Part shown: in pieces, positions 45,214 to 54,107 of the stretch
Position numbering within the stretch: position 1 is the stretch's first letter
Layout: every line of letters starts with the position of its first letter
NCBI RefSeq assembly: GCF_021044885.1
Contig: NZ_JAJNOD010000001.1
Coordinates: forward strand, 620,001-684,000
Direction of reading: 5' to 3'
Origin: Microbacterium nymphoidis
GTDB lineage: Bacteria; Actinomycetota; Actinomycetes; Actinomycetales; Microbacteriaceae
Length of the DNA: 64,000 nucleotides
Translations under genes and position numbers: made by a program
Notes under the pieces: generated by a model
The model's input: the letters and a program-made list of their open reading frames with translations, nothing else
Told to the model about the DNA's origin: nothing
Database searches by the model: none

Positions 45214-45255
45214 CGGCGGGCCGTCGCCGCGCGCGATCGTGTCGACGGCCCGCCG
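45214..45255 (+). terminator. stem-loop ending the sugar operon
   Basis: Perfect 13-bp GC arms (CGGCGGGCCGTCG and its complement) with a 16-nt loop, seven bases past the dehydrogenase stop. Confidence 0.75.
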
Positions 45256-45298
45256 ACGCTCCCCCACAATTCCCCGGAAAAGCCGGTAAAGTCGGCTG

Positions 45299-47152
45299 GT
45301 GACGTCTGACACCCCCACGACCGAATCCGCGCCCGACACCGAGGGCGAGATCCTTCCGACCTTCGCCGACCTCGGCATCGACGGCCCCGTCCTTCATGCC
45401 ATCCGCGATCTGGGCTACGAGCGCCCCTCACAGATCCAGGCGGCCACCATTCCGGTGCTGCTGGAGGGTCACGATGTCGTCGGCATGGCCCAGACGGGCA
45501 CGGGCAAGACCGCAGCATTCGCCCTGCCGGCACTGCAGAAGCTGGATGCTGCACAGAAGACCCCGCAGATCCTGGTGCTCGCCCCCACGCGCGAGCTCGC
45601 ACTGCAGGTGGCGGAGGCGTTCGAGAGCTACGCTGCGCGGATGAAGGGCGTGCACGTCCTCGCCGTCTACGGCGGCCAGGGGTACGGTGTACAGCTGTCC
45701 GCCCTTCGTCGCGGGGTACAGGTGGTCGTCGGCACGCCGGGCCGGGTCATGGACCACCTCGCCAAGGGCACGCTCGATCTGTCCGAGCTTCGCTACCTCG
45801 TGCTGGACGAGGCGGACGAGATGCTCAAAATGGGCTTCGCGGAGGACGTGGAGACGATCCTCGCAGAAACGCCGGACACCAAGCAGGTCGCGCTGTTCTC
45901 CGCGACGATGCCCCCGCAGATCCGCCGCATGTCGCAGAAGTACCTGCACGAGCCGCGTGAGATCACCATCGCTGGCAAGACGACCACGAACACCAACATC
46001 ACCCAGCGCTACCTGATCACCTCGTGGCAGCGGAAGGTGGATGCACTGACCCGCATCCTCGAAGTCGAGAACTTCGACGCGATGATCATCTTCGTGCGCA
46101 CCAAGAGCGAGACCGAGGGGCTGGCCGAGAAGCTGCGCGCCCGCGGCTACAGCGCCGCCGCGATCAGCGGTGACGTCACGCAGATCCAGCGTGAGAAGAC
46201 CGTGAATCAGCTGAAGTCGGGCAAGCTCGACATCCTCGTGGCCACCGATGTCGCCGCGCGCGGTCTGGACGTGGAGCGCATCAGCCACGTGGTCAACTAC
46301 GACATCCCGACCGACACCGAGTCCTACGTGCACCGCATCGGCCGGACCGGCCGCGCCGGTCGCACGGGTGACGCCATCAGCTTCGTGACGCCACGCGAGC
46401 GCTACCTGCTCGCGCACATCGAGCGCGCCACGCGCCAGGCACCCACTCAGATGCAGCTGCCCGGACTGGCGGAGATCAACTCCACGCGACTGGAGCGCTT
46501 CGACGACTCCATCACAGCCGCCCTGGAGGACGCCGGTCGAGTCGAGCGGTTCCGCGACATCATCGCTCACTACGTGCGCAACCATGACGTCCCCGAAGTG
46601 GACGTGGCCGCAGCTCTCGCGATCGTGGCACAGGGCGAGACGCCCCTGTTGCTGGACGAGGACGAGGACCGCGCGTTCCAGGACGAGCTCGCCTCGCTGG
46701 AGCGGGGCAAGCAGCGGGCGCCCCGTGATGGTGGCGACCGCGGCACGCGCGAGCCGCGCCGTTCGCGGGACGCCGCCGACTACGCCTCGTACCGCATCGA
46801 AGTGGGACGACGCCACCGTGTCGAGCCGCGTCAGATCGTCGGCGCACTCGCGAACGAGGGCGGCCTGCGCCGCGATGACTTCGGCGCGATCAACATCCGT
46901 CCGGATTTCTCCATCGTGCAGCTGCCGGCGAACCTCTCCCCCGACGTGCTCGACAAACTTCGCGACACCCGCATCTCGGGCCGCCTGATCGAGATCAAGC
47001 CGGACCGTGGAGCGCCCGGTCGTCGGCGCAACGACGACGGTGACGACCGCCGGGGCGGCTACCGTGACCGCGACGACCGCCGTGGCGGCCGCAGCGACCG
47101 TCACGACGACCGCGGTTACGGCGATCGCAAGCCGCGTCACCGCCGCGACTGA
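45299..47152 (+). CDS. DEAD-box ATP-dependent RNA helicase (DeaD/CsdA type)
   Basis: 617 residues. The motifs are GTGKTAAF (near 67), PTRELALQ, LDEADEMLKMGF (near 171), SATMP, ATDVAARGLDVERI and HRIGRTGRAGR. The C-terminus has a DbpA/CsdA RNA-binding fold (YRIEVGRRHRVEP, FGAINIRPDFSIVQ) and an RGG-like arginine/aspartate tail. Such helicases act in ribosome assembly and cold adaptation. TAAAGT lies exactly six bases before the GTG start. Confidence 0.93.
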   Translation: MTSDTPTTESAPDTEGEILPTFADLGIDGPVLHAIRDLGYERPSQIQAATIPVLLEGHDVVGMAQTGTGKTAAFALPALQKLDAAQKTPQILVLAPTRELALQVAEAFESYAARMKGVHVLAVYGGQGYGVQLSALRRGVQVVVGTPGRVMDHLAKGTLDLSELRYLVLDEADEMLKMGFAEDVETILAETPDTKQVALFSATMPPQIRRMSQKYLHEPREITIAGKTTTNTNITQRYLITSWQRKVDALTRILEVENFDAMIIFVRTKSETEGLAEKLRARGYSAAAISGDVTQIQREKTVNQLKSGKLDILVATDVAARGLDVERISHVVNYDIPTDTESYVHRIGRTGRAGRTGDAISFVTPRERYLLAHIERATRQAPTQMQLPGLAEINSTRLERFDDSITAALEDAGRVERFRDIIAHYVRNHDVPEVDVAAALAIVAQGETPLLLDEDEDRAFQDELASLERGKQRAPRDGGDRGTREPRRSRDAADYASYRIEVGRRHRVEPRQIVGALANEGGLRRDDFGAINIRPDFSIVQLPANLSPDVLDKLRDTRISGRLIEIKPDRGAPGRRRNDDGDDRRGGYRDRDDRRGGRSDRHDDRGYGDRKPRHRRD

Positions 47153-47162
47153 GATCTGACCG

Positions 47163-48098
47163 ATGCCGTACCCCAGCTTCGATCCGTCGACGTTCAGCGG
47201 ATCACCGGCTTCCGGGCCGGCCCGGGCTGCAGGTGCGGCATCGTCGTTCGGCGCGGCCGCGGATTCGTCCCCGCGGAGAACCTTCGACCCCGCCCGGGGA
47301 TTCGGCGGTGGTCGTTCGACGTTCGCCGGCACCGCTGACGCGTACGCGGCCCATCGTGCTCCGCTGCCCGAGGATGTCGTTTCCTACCTGCGTGCGCTGC
47401 TGCCGTCGGGGCGCCGGGGCCGGCTCCTGGACGTGGGGACGGGTACCGGGGCCGCCCTGCTGCCTCTCCTGCCCGCCGTCTCGTCGGCCATCGGCATCGA
47501 TCCCGATGCGCACCTGCTCGATCGCACGGCGGCGACGCTTTCCGGCGGTGCGAGCGGCGCCGACGTGGAGTTGCGCGCGCAGCCTGCCGAGGCGTTCACG
47601 GTGCCGGCCGGCTGGCAGGCAGACCTCGTGACCGTCTGTCGCGCATTCCACTGGTTCGACCGTCCCGCCTTCCTGGAGCGGGTGACGCCCGTGATGAACG
47701 CCGGTGCGAGCCTGGCGGTGCTCAGTGACCGCAGCGTGTGGTCGGACGACCAGCCATGGAAGTCCGCCGTGATCGGCGTCATCACGGAGTTCCTGGGCCC
47801 GCGGCGCCGCGCCGGGGACGGCTTCTACGAGCCACCCGCCCGTCCCTTCGTCGAGGACATCCGCGCAAGCGGACTGCAGAACGTCGTGACTGTGGAGTTC
47901 CCCTTCCGGCGCACGCTGACCGTCGAGGACATCCTCGGCGAGCTACGCTCGTCCTCCTTCGCCTCCCGCGCGGTGCTCGGACGAGCTCACACGCGCTTCG
48001 AGTCCCGGCTCCGCGAAGCGCTCGCCCCCGTCGCGCGCGCGGACGGAAGGCTGGTGGACGACAACGTGTTCACCGTGATCGTCGCAGAGCGCCCGTGA
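47163..48098 (+). CDS. class I SAM-dependent methyltransferase
   Basis: 311 residues. After a low-complexity N-terminus, residues 85-180 hold LLDVGTGTGAALLPLL (SAM motif I), AIGIDPDAHLLD and FHWFDRP (motif IV), in the style of methyltransferase type 11 proteins. The substrate is unknown. It begins 10 bases after the helicase stop and overlaps the next gene by four bases, so the three genes may be one transcript. Confidence 0.8.
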   Translation: MPYPSFDPSTFSGSPASGPARAAGAASSFGAAADSSPRRTFDPARGFGGGRSTFAGTADAYAAHRAPLPEDVVSYLRALLPSGRRGRLLDVGTGTGAALLPLLPAVSSAIGIDPDAHLLDRTAATLSGGASGADVELRAQPAEAFTVPAGWQADLVTVCRAFHWFDRPAFLERVTPVMNAGASLAVLSDRSVWSDDQPWKSAVIGVITEFLGPRRRAGDGFYEPPARPFVEDIRASGLQNVVTVEFPFRRTLTVEDILGELRSSSFASRAVLGRAHTRFESRLREALAPVARADGRLVDDNVFTVIVAERP

Positions 48099-48610
48099 GC
48101 GAGGAACGAACAGCGCTGATCGTCGAGATCCCGGACGCACGCCGGCTCGCTTCTCTGCCGGGCGCTTTCTCGGAGGGCCGCCGGCTGGGAGTGCCGCCCC
48201 ACCTCACTCTGCTCACCCCCTTCGTGCCACGGGATCGGTGGGCACCGCCCATGCTGCCGCGGCTTCGTGACCTGCTCGCGTCCACATCGCCGTTCGCGGC
48301 TCGGTTCTCACGCATTGAACGGTTCCCGGACGGCACGCAGTGGCTAGCACCGGATGATCCGGCCCCGTTCGTGCGCCTGATTACACGGATCGTTGCCGCG
48401 TTCCCGGATTTCCCTCCCTACGGCGGCATCCATGACGGCATCACTGCGCACCTCACGATCGGCGAGGTCGATCCCCTCGCGGCAACCGCCCTCGGACCCT
48501 TCCTTGCGAGCGTGCGCGAGGTCGTGCTGGGCTCCTACACATCCGACGCGGGTTCATGGCGGGAGCATCACCGAATCCCGCTGGCGCATCCCGGGACTCG
48601 GCTCTTCTGA
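48095..48610 (+). CDS. 2H phosphoesterase / 2'-5' RNA ligase-like protein
   Basis: 171 residues. The two HxT signatures, HLTLL near residue 34 and HLTIGE near 120, define the 2H superfamily. Members open or close 2'-5' phosphodiester or cyclic phosphate bonds. The GTG at 48095 overlaps the methyltransferase stop (GTGA); an upstream extension of the frame lies inside that gene and is not real. Confidence 0.82.
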   Translation: MSEERTALIVEIPDARRLASLPGAFSEGRRLGVPPHLTLLTPFVPRDRWAPPMLPRLRDLLASTSPFAARFSRIERFPDGTQWLAPDDPAPFVRLITRIVAAFPDFPPYGGIHDGITAHLTIGEVDPLAATALGPFLASVREVVLGSYTSDAGSWREHHRIPLAHPGTRLF

Positions 48611-48683
48611 CGCTCTCTGCGTTGCGCCACGCGCGGGAACGGCGCGATGGCCGTGCAAATGCGGGCGCGGGCATAATCGATCT

Positions 48684-49271
48684 ATGCCGAAGATTTCCGC
48701 CGCGACCGTTGCCGAGCACCGCACCGCGCAGCACGCGGCGCTGCTCGCGGCGGCCGAGGAGCTGCTGCTGAGCGACGGGATCGACGCTGTCACGCCCAGC
48801 GCGGTCACGTCGCGGGCCGGCCTTGCGCGTTCGACCTTCTACGAGTACTTCCCTTCGAAGGACGACCTTCTGGTGGCTCTCGCGCGAGAGGCGTTCGAGT
48901 TGTGGACGAAGGAGCTGGCACAGTCCGTCGCCCTCGCCGAGCCCGGCCGTGAGCAGCTGCGTGCCTACATCGCCGCCACGATCCGTCTCGCAGCCGACGG
49001 CAGGCACGACCTCGCCACAGTGCTGCGCGGAGTATCGCTCTCCCCCAAGTCCCAGGCGGACATCGTCGCACTGCACACCGCGTTGGATGACCCCCTCGGC
49101 GAGATCCTGCGCGAGCTGGTCGGCCCGCAAGCCCGCACCGCAGCACCGCTGATTCACGGCCTGCTCGGCAGCGCGATGAAGCTGGCCACGGCCGGACGAC
49201 CGGCACCGGAGGTCACCGAGATCGCGACCCGCATGGTGCTCGACGGCATCGGCGTCGCGCCCGCGTCCTGA
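48684..49271 (+). CDS. TetR-family transcriptional regulator
   Basis: 195 residues. The N-terminal helix-turn-helix ends in RAGLARSTFYEYFPSKDDLLVAL, and the rest is the helical ligand-binding domain. CATAAT lies exactly six bases before the ATG at 48684. A perfect 15-base palindrome just ahead of the next gene is the obvious candidate for its operator. Confidence 0.9.
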   Translation: MPKISAATVAEHRTAQHAALLAAAEELLLSDGIDAVTPSAVTSRAGLARSTFYEYFPSKDDLLVALAREAFELWTKELAQSVALAEPGREQLRAYIAATIRLAADGRHDLATVLRGVSLSPKSQADIVALHTALDDPLGEILRELVGPQARTAAPLIHGLLGSAMKLATAGRPAPEVTEIATRMVLDGIGVAPAS

Positions 49272-49284
49272 GCCAGCTGTTTTC

Positions 49285-49299
49285 CCGACACAGTGTCGG
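49285..49299. promoter_or_regulatory. palindrome, putative TetR operator
   Basis: CCGACACAGTGTCGG is perfectly symmetric around its central A. It ends one base before the TAAACT -10 box of the gene at 49313, so a bound repressor would block that promoter. Confidence 0.65.
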
Positions 49300-49312
49300 A
49301 TAAACTGCCGAC

Positions 49313-49681
49313 ATGGACATCCTCATGAACATTCTGCTGGCCCTGCACATCATCGGCGTCGCCAGCCTCCTCGGCGGCATGCTCGTGCAGATGAAGAAGA
49401 TGAAGACCGGCGAGACGACGATCCTGCCGGCGATCATGCACGGCGCCTGGACCATGCTCGCCACCGGACTGATCATGGTGGGCATCGCCGAGATGCAGTG
49501 GAAGCCGGGTGCGGAGTTCCACATCTGGCTCGCGATCAAGGTCGTGATCCTGCTCGTGATCGTCGTCATCGCGCTGATGAACCGCAAGAAGGCGAAGCTC
49601 GCCGGCTGGGTGCTTCCCGCGCTGATGGCTCTGACGGTGCTCAACATCTTCGTCGCCGTCTTCCGCCCCACCGGCAGCTGA
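49313..49681 (+). CDS. small four-helix membrane protein
   Basis: 122 residues with four hydrophobic helices and a conserved-looking HIIGVASLLGGMLVQMKKMKTG stretch split by a short loop. I recognise it only as a conserved actinobacterial membrane protein of unknown function. TAAACT lies exactly six bases before the ATG, and the palindrome next to it ties expression to the TetR protein encoded upstream. Confidence 0.78.
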   Translation: MDILMNILLALHIIGVASLLGGMLVQMKKMKTGETTILPAIMHGAWTMLATGLIMVGIAEMQWKPGAEFHIWLAIKVVILLVIVVIALMNRKKAKLAGWVLPALMALTVLNIFVAVFRPTGS

Positions 49682-49797
49682 GTCCCAACCGCATCGCACT
49701 CTCACCGGCGGCTGAGGCCGACCGGCAACGGAAGTCCTACGCGGCGGAGACCTTCCAGGACGCGGGCGGACGATCATTCCGGCGGCTCCGCTCGCCC

Positions 49798-50712
49798 TCA
49801 GGCGGCGCGAGCGGCCGCTGCGAGCAGGGCGCGCGCCGCCGTGATCGCCGGCTCGGTTCCCTGCTTCCAGACGGCACCGAGCTGGCGGCGGAACTCCGTG
49901 CCTTCGACCGCAACCCGCACAAGCCGCCGCTCGTCGACATATCGCTTCGCCGGAAGTGTGCTGATGACCGCCGGCGCCACATCGGCTGCGGCGGACTCCA
50001 GCACGGCGGTGTTGTTGGACAGCTCCACCGCGGGTGCCGCGATCGCCTCGTCGGTCACACCGTGCGAGCGAAGAGCGGATCGCATGACCGCCCGGCAGCC
50101 CGAGCCGGCTTCGCGAGTCGCCAGCGGCGTCTGCGCCAGAGTCCAAGCGCTGATCGAGGCACGACGCACCCAGGGGTGACGCGGCGACACGTAGACACCC
50201 AGCTCATCATTGGCCAGAAACCGATAGGACAGGCCGCGTGGCGGCTCATCCCCCTCGACGAATCCGAGGTCCACCGCTCCCTCAGACACCAGGCGGATGA
50301 CATCGCGCGTGTTCGTCGTGATGGCCCGCACGTCGCGGGCGTCGTGCCCCTGCCGGACGAAGGTGCTGATCCATCGAGGCAGGAAGTACTCCGCGATGGT
50401 CATGCTCGACGCGACGCGCACGCTGCGATCCGTGGCCGCGAAATCCGTCAGCGAACGGTCGAGGGACTGCGCGGCCTGCAACAGCGGTCCCGCAAGGTCC
50501 AGAAGTCGCCTCCCGGCCGGAGTGAGTTCGGAAGCGCGCGACCCGCGCACGACCAGTTGAGAACCGAGACGCTGCTCGAGCCGTCGCAGGCGCATGGAGG
50601 CGGCTTGCTGGGAGATCGCGAGTTTGTCAGCGGCGAGGCTGATCGACCGCGTACGGGCGATCGTGGCGAGCAGGTCCAGCGTCCGCAGGTCCGGAAGGTC
50701 ATCGCTCAACAC
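49798..50712 (-). CDS. LysR-family transcriptional regulator
   Basis: 304 residues. The N-terminal helix-turn-helix (SISLAADKLAISQQAASMRL) is followed by a two-lobed effector domain. The gene is divergent from formate dehydrogenase, the classic arrangement for a LysR activator and its target. TAGACT lies exactly six bases before its GTG. An 8-bp inverted repeat in the spacer is a likely binding site. The 116 bases beyond its stop hold no gene. Confidence 0.9.
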   Translation of the reverse strand: MLSDDLPDLRTLDLLATIARTRSISLAADKLAISQQAASMRLRRLEQRLGSQLVVRGSRASELTPAGRRLLDLAGPLLQAAQSLDRSLTDFAATDRSVRVASSMTIAEYFLPRWISTFVRQGHDARDVRAITTNTRDVIRLVSEGAVDLGFVEGDEPPRGLSYRFLANDELGVYVSPRHPWVRRASISAWTLAQTPLATREAGSGCRAVMRSALRSHGVTDEAIAAPAVELSNNTAVLESAAADVAPAVISTLPAKRYVDERRLVRVAVEGTEFRRQLGAVWKQGTEPAITAARALLAAAARAA

Positions 50713-50749
50713 GAGCCGAGTCTACGCACAACCTGACGTTGTGGCATCA

Positions 50750-50772
50750 CCACCAGATCGTCGTTCTGGTGG
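50750..50772. promoter_or_regulatory. inverted repeat, putative LysR binding site
   Basis: CCACCAGA and TCTGGTGG are perfect 8-bp arms seven bases apart, 38 bases from the LysR start and 69 bases from the formate dehydrogenase start, the usual place for a LysR activation site. Confidence 0.6.
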
Positions 50773-50841
50773 AGGATCGCCGTTTCTACGCTGAGAACTG
50801 GGCGCACGAGACACGCTGCGCCACTGATCAGAGGAGCCATC

Positions 50842-52014
50842 ATGGCCAAAGTTCTCATCGTCCTCTACCCCGACCCGGTGAGCGGCTATCCGCCCGAGTA
50901 CGCCCGGGACAGCATCCCCGCGATCTCCTCGTACCCCGGCGGAGCATCGCTTCCGTCGCCGAAGTCGATCGATTTCGTCCCCGGCCAGCTCCTCGGTTCG
51001 GTGTCCGGTGGCCTCGGGCTCGTCGAGTGGCTGAGGTCGGAAGGCCACCAGGTCGTCGTGACGAGCGACAAGGAAGGACCCGACTCCGTCTTCCAGCGTG
51101 AGCTGCCCGACACTGACATCGTCATCTCCCAGCCGTTCTGGCCGGCATACCTCACCGCCGAGCTGATGGATCGCGCCGAAAAGCTCCAGCTGGTGATCAC
51201 CGCGGGAATCGGTTCGGACCACACAGACCTCAACGCCGCCAACGCCCGCGACATCACCGTGGCGGAGGTCACGTACAGCAACAGCATCAGCGTCGCGGAG
51301 CACACGGTCATGCAGGTGCTGGTGCTGGTGCGGGACTTCGTGACCCAGCACCAGATCTCTGTGGACGGCGGATGGAACATCGCAGACGCGGTATCGCGCT
51401 CCTACGATGTCGAGGGCATGCGGGTCGGCGTGTTCGGAGCGGGCCGCATCGGGCGGGCGGTGATGGAGCGGCTCGCGCCGTTCGGCGTGCGGCTCGCCTA
51501 CACCGATCGGTTCCGGCTGCCGGCGGAGTACGAGGAGAAGTACTCGCTCACGTACCACGAGAGCATCACGGAGCTCGTCACAGACATCGACATCCTCACC
51601 GTTCACGCCCCGCTCACGGATGAGACGCGCGGGCTGCTCGATGACGCGCTGCTGTCCACCATGCCGCGAGGCGCATACATCGTCAACCCCGCGCGCGGGG
51701 CCATCGCCGACCGCGACGCGATCGTGCGCGCTCTGGAGAGCGGTCATCTCGCCGGGTACGCCGGCGATGTCTGGACCCCGCAGCCGGCACCGGCCGATCA
51801 CCCCTGGCGCCGCATGCCCCACAACGCGATGACCACGCACACGTCGGGGACCTCGCTGTCCGGTCAGGCACGCTACGCGGCGGGCACTCGCGAGATCCTG
51901 GAATGCTGGTTCGCGGGCGAGCCGATCCGGCCCGAGTACCTCGTCGTGGCCGGCGGCAGCTATCAGGGCGTCGGCGCCCACTCCTACGCCCAGCAGCCGA
52001 AACAGCAGTCCTGA
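50842..52014 (+). CDS. fdh: NAD-dependent formate dehydrogenase
   Basis: 390 residues, of the D-2-hydroxyacid dehydrogenase superfamily. All catalytic features of the Pseudomonas-type enzyme can be seen: PFWP near residue 97, SNSISV near 146, VFGAGRIGRAV as the NAD motif, NPARG near 282, TPQPAP near 312 and THTSGT with the catalytic histidine near 332. It oxidises formate to CO2 and yields NADH, either for energy or for removing formate made from one-carbon metabolism. GAGGAG upstream sets the start. No other C1 genes are adjacent. Confidence 0.93.
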   Translation: MAKVLIVLYPDPVSGYPPEYARDSIPAISSYPGGASLPSPKSIDFVPGQLLGSVSGGLGLVEWLRSEGHQVVVTSDKEGPDSVFQRELPDTDIVISQPFWPAYLTAELMDRAEKLQLVITAGIGSDHTDLNAANARDITVAEVTYSNSISVAEHTVMQVLVLVRDFVTQHQISVDGGWNIADAVSRSYDVEGMRVGVFGAGRIGRAVMERLAPFGVRLAYTDRFRLPAEYEEKYSLTYHESITELVTDIDILTVHAPLTDETRGLLDDALLSTMPRGAYIVNPARGAIADRDAIVRALESGHLAGYAGDVWTPQPAPADHPWRRMPHNAMTTHTSGTSLSGQARYAAGTREILECWFAGEPIRPEYLVVAGGSYQGVGAHSYAQQPKQQS

Positions 52015-52023
52015 CGTACCTCT

Positions 52024-52057
52024 CGTGTCGCGGGTTCCCTGGGGCACCCGCGACACG
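52024..52057 (+). terminator. stem-loop after formate dehydrogenase
   Basis: Perfect 12-bp arms (CGTGTCGCGGGT and complement) with a 10-nt loop, 10 bases past the fdh stop. It separates fdh from the FUSC gene. Confidence 0.75.
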
Positions 52058-52087
52058 TACTCGCCGCGCCGCAATCGAGGATCTCCT

Positions 52088-53118
52088 ATGCCCCGCAAGC
52101 CCGTCATCGGCATCCTGCAGCCTCGAGACCCGGACCGCACCGCCGAGTTCCGGGTGGCGGCGAGCATCGCCGTCCCGGTGCTGGTCCTGCTGCTCCGAGA
52201 TCAGCCGCACCTGATCGTCTATGCAGCGTTCGGGGCGTTCACCGGCATGTACGGACGAGGCGCGGCGTGGCCTGAACGCCTGCGCTCACAGCTCGCTGGC
52301 GCCGGCCTCATCGCGGTCGGGGCAGGGACCGGCGTGCTGCTGGCGGCCGCGGGCGCTCCGTTCCCGGTTGTGCTTCTCGTCGAGACCGCATACGCCGCAG
52401 CGGGATCATGCTGGGCCGACCGCACCTCGCTGAACCCGAGGGGCCCGTTCTTCGGGATCTTCGCCCTCGGCGCCTGTGCGTCCATCACCCTCCGAATCCT
52501 CCGGCGTACGCCATCCTGATCACGACGGGCACGGCGGCTCTCGCACTCGCCGTCACGGCGGTCGATGCGTGGGTGCGCTGCGCCAGAAACGGCGATCAGG
52601 CGGTCGGCGGCCGAGCTCCGGCGGTCCCCCGCAGCGCCGGAGCACGCGCGATGGAGTACGCGCTGGTCGTCCTCAGCGCGGGCACCGCCGGCTACGTCCT
52701 GGGCTGGGGCCACTCCTACTGGGCGATGGCTTCTGCGGCCGTGCCGCTGGCGGCTGCAGATCTGCCCGGCCGCATCGGGCGAGGACTGCATCGCATCATC
52801 GGAACCCTCGCCGGGCTGATCGTCACCGCAGCGGTCCTCGTCGGGACGCCGCCACCAGGCTTCCTCGCGATCGTCGTCATCGTCCTGATCATCCCCACCG
52901 AGGCTCTGATGAGCCGTCACTACGCCGCGGCGCTTGTCTTCTTCACCCCAATGATCCTCATCATGACCCAGCTGGCCGCGCCCGTCCCACGCTCTCAGCT
53001 GATCGTCGATCGCGCGGCGGAAACCGCGCTGGGCGCGGTCATCGGAATGCTCGTCGTGTGTGCGATCAGCGGCACAGAAGCCCTCCTGCGTCGCGCGACG
53101 GCACGTACGCGGGAATGA
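52088..53118 (+). pseudogene. FUSC-family membrane protein gene with a frameshift
   Basis: From the ATG at 52088 (GAGG seven bases upstream) the first 134 codons encode membrane segments and the FFGIFALGACAS block of FUSC proteins, efflux-type carriers related to aromatic acid exporters. The rest, with AYAILITTGTAALALAV and YVLGWGHSYWAMASA, is in another frame and ends at 53118. The switch lies near 52480-52495 at ACCCTCC and is repaired by one base. The intact product would have about 343 residues. The 209 bases after it contain no gene. Confidence 0.8.
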
Positions 53119-53327
53119 AGACCACCCGCCGCGCGGGTGCCTTCGTCAGAAGGCGCTCGCAGCGGCGTACGAACGGTTGCGGGCGGCACGCTCTCCTCGA
53201 GGCGCTGAGCGGACGAGCCAGTGGGCTTCTCCGCGGGGAATATCGCAGGATCGCGACTCATCCCGAGCACGTCGAACGCCGAGACCAGCGCGCCTGGCCC
53301 TGAGCGGCAGCACAGCGGCCTGCGCGC

Positions 53328-54089
53328 TCACGGGGTCGGCTCTACGGTGATCCAGTCACCGAACTTCGGGAGGCGGCCGTCGCCGGAGCTGGTGCGCGTC
53401 AGACGACGCTTGATCCACGGCAGCACGTGCTCACGGTAGTAGGACGCGTCGCGCAGCGCGGGCGTGGTGTCGACCACGGGGAGGGACCACCATCCATCCG
53501 GAACGCGCTCGCCCAGCGCGCGCAGTACGCGGGCGGCCACGCGGTGGTGCCCCCGTGCATTCATGTGCAGGCGGTCTTCGGCCCAGTAGCCCGCGCCGGA
53601 CAGCTCGCGATCCGGCCAGTTGAGTGCCCGGATCACATCGGGGCGGTGGGCGATGCGGGAGATCACGGCGTCAGAGAGCAGGTCGCCACGGCGCTGGATG
53701 AGCGACGACAGCGGCAGGCCGGCCGACGGGTTCGCGCCGGAGAGAATCACCAGCTGAACGCCTTCCTCGTCGCACCGCCGGAGCACCCGGGAGAAGGCGT
53801 CGGCGATGTGCTCGACGTCAGTCGCCGGGCGGAGCATGTCGTTGCCGCCGCCGTTGAACGAGAGGTGCGTCGGCTTGAGCGCCAGCGCCGGTTCGAGCTG
53901 CTCTTCCACCACGGGCCACGCCAGCTTGCCGCGGATGGCGAGGTTGGCGTACTCGATTTCCGCGCCGCGGGAACGCGCCCAGCCCTGCGCGACCAGGTCC
54001 GCCCAGCCGCGCGGGATGCCGTTCGCATCCTCATCGCCGACTCCCTCCGTGAAGGAATCGCCGATGGCCACGAAACGGATCTGATTCAC
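53328..54089 (-). CDS. SGNH/GDSL-family hydrolase (second copy)
   Basis: 253 residues with IGDSFTEGVGDE (nucleophile serine), FNGGGNDMLRP (oxyanion asparagine) and DRLHMNARGHHRVA (Asp-His pair). It shares its motif layout with the protein at 2854-3708, so the two are paralogues. No signal peptide is present. TAGGCT lies exactly six bases before the GTG start. It directly follows the MFS transporter gene on the same strand. Confidence 0.87.
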   Translation of the reverse strand: MNQIRFVAIGDSFTEGVGDEDANGIPRGWADLVAQGWARSRGAEIEYANLAIRGKLAWPVVEEQLEPALALKPTHLSFNGGGNDMLRPATDVEHIADAFSRVLRRCDEEGVQLVILSGANPSAGLPLSSLIQRRGDLLSDAVISRIAHRPDVIRALNWPDRELSGAGYWAEDRLHMNARGHHRVAARVLRALGERVPDGWWSLPVVDTTPALRDASYYREHVLPWIKRRLTRTSSGDGRLPKFGDWITVEPTP

Positions 54090-54107
54090 CGCTCCAGCCT
54101 ACGACCG

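Noticed and set aside
52475..52500. Programmed -1 ribosomal frameshift in the FUSC gene
   Set aside because: There is no heptameric slippery sequence and no adjacent stimulatory hairpin; a missing base explains it more simply.
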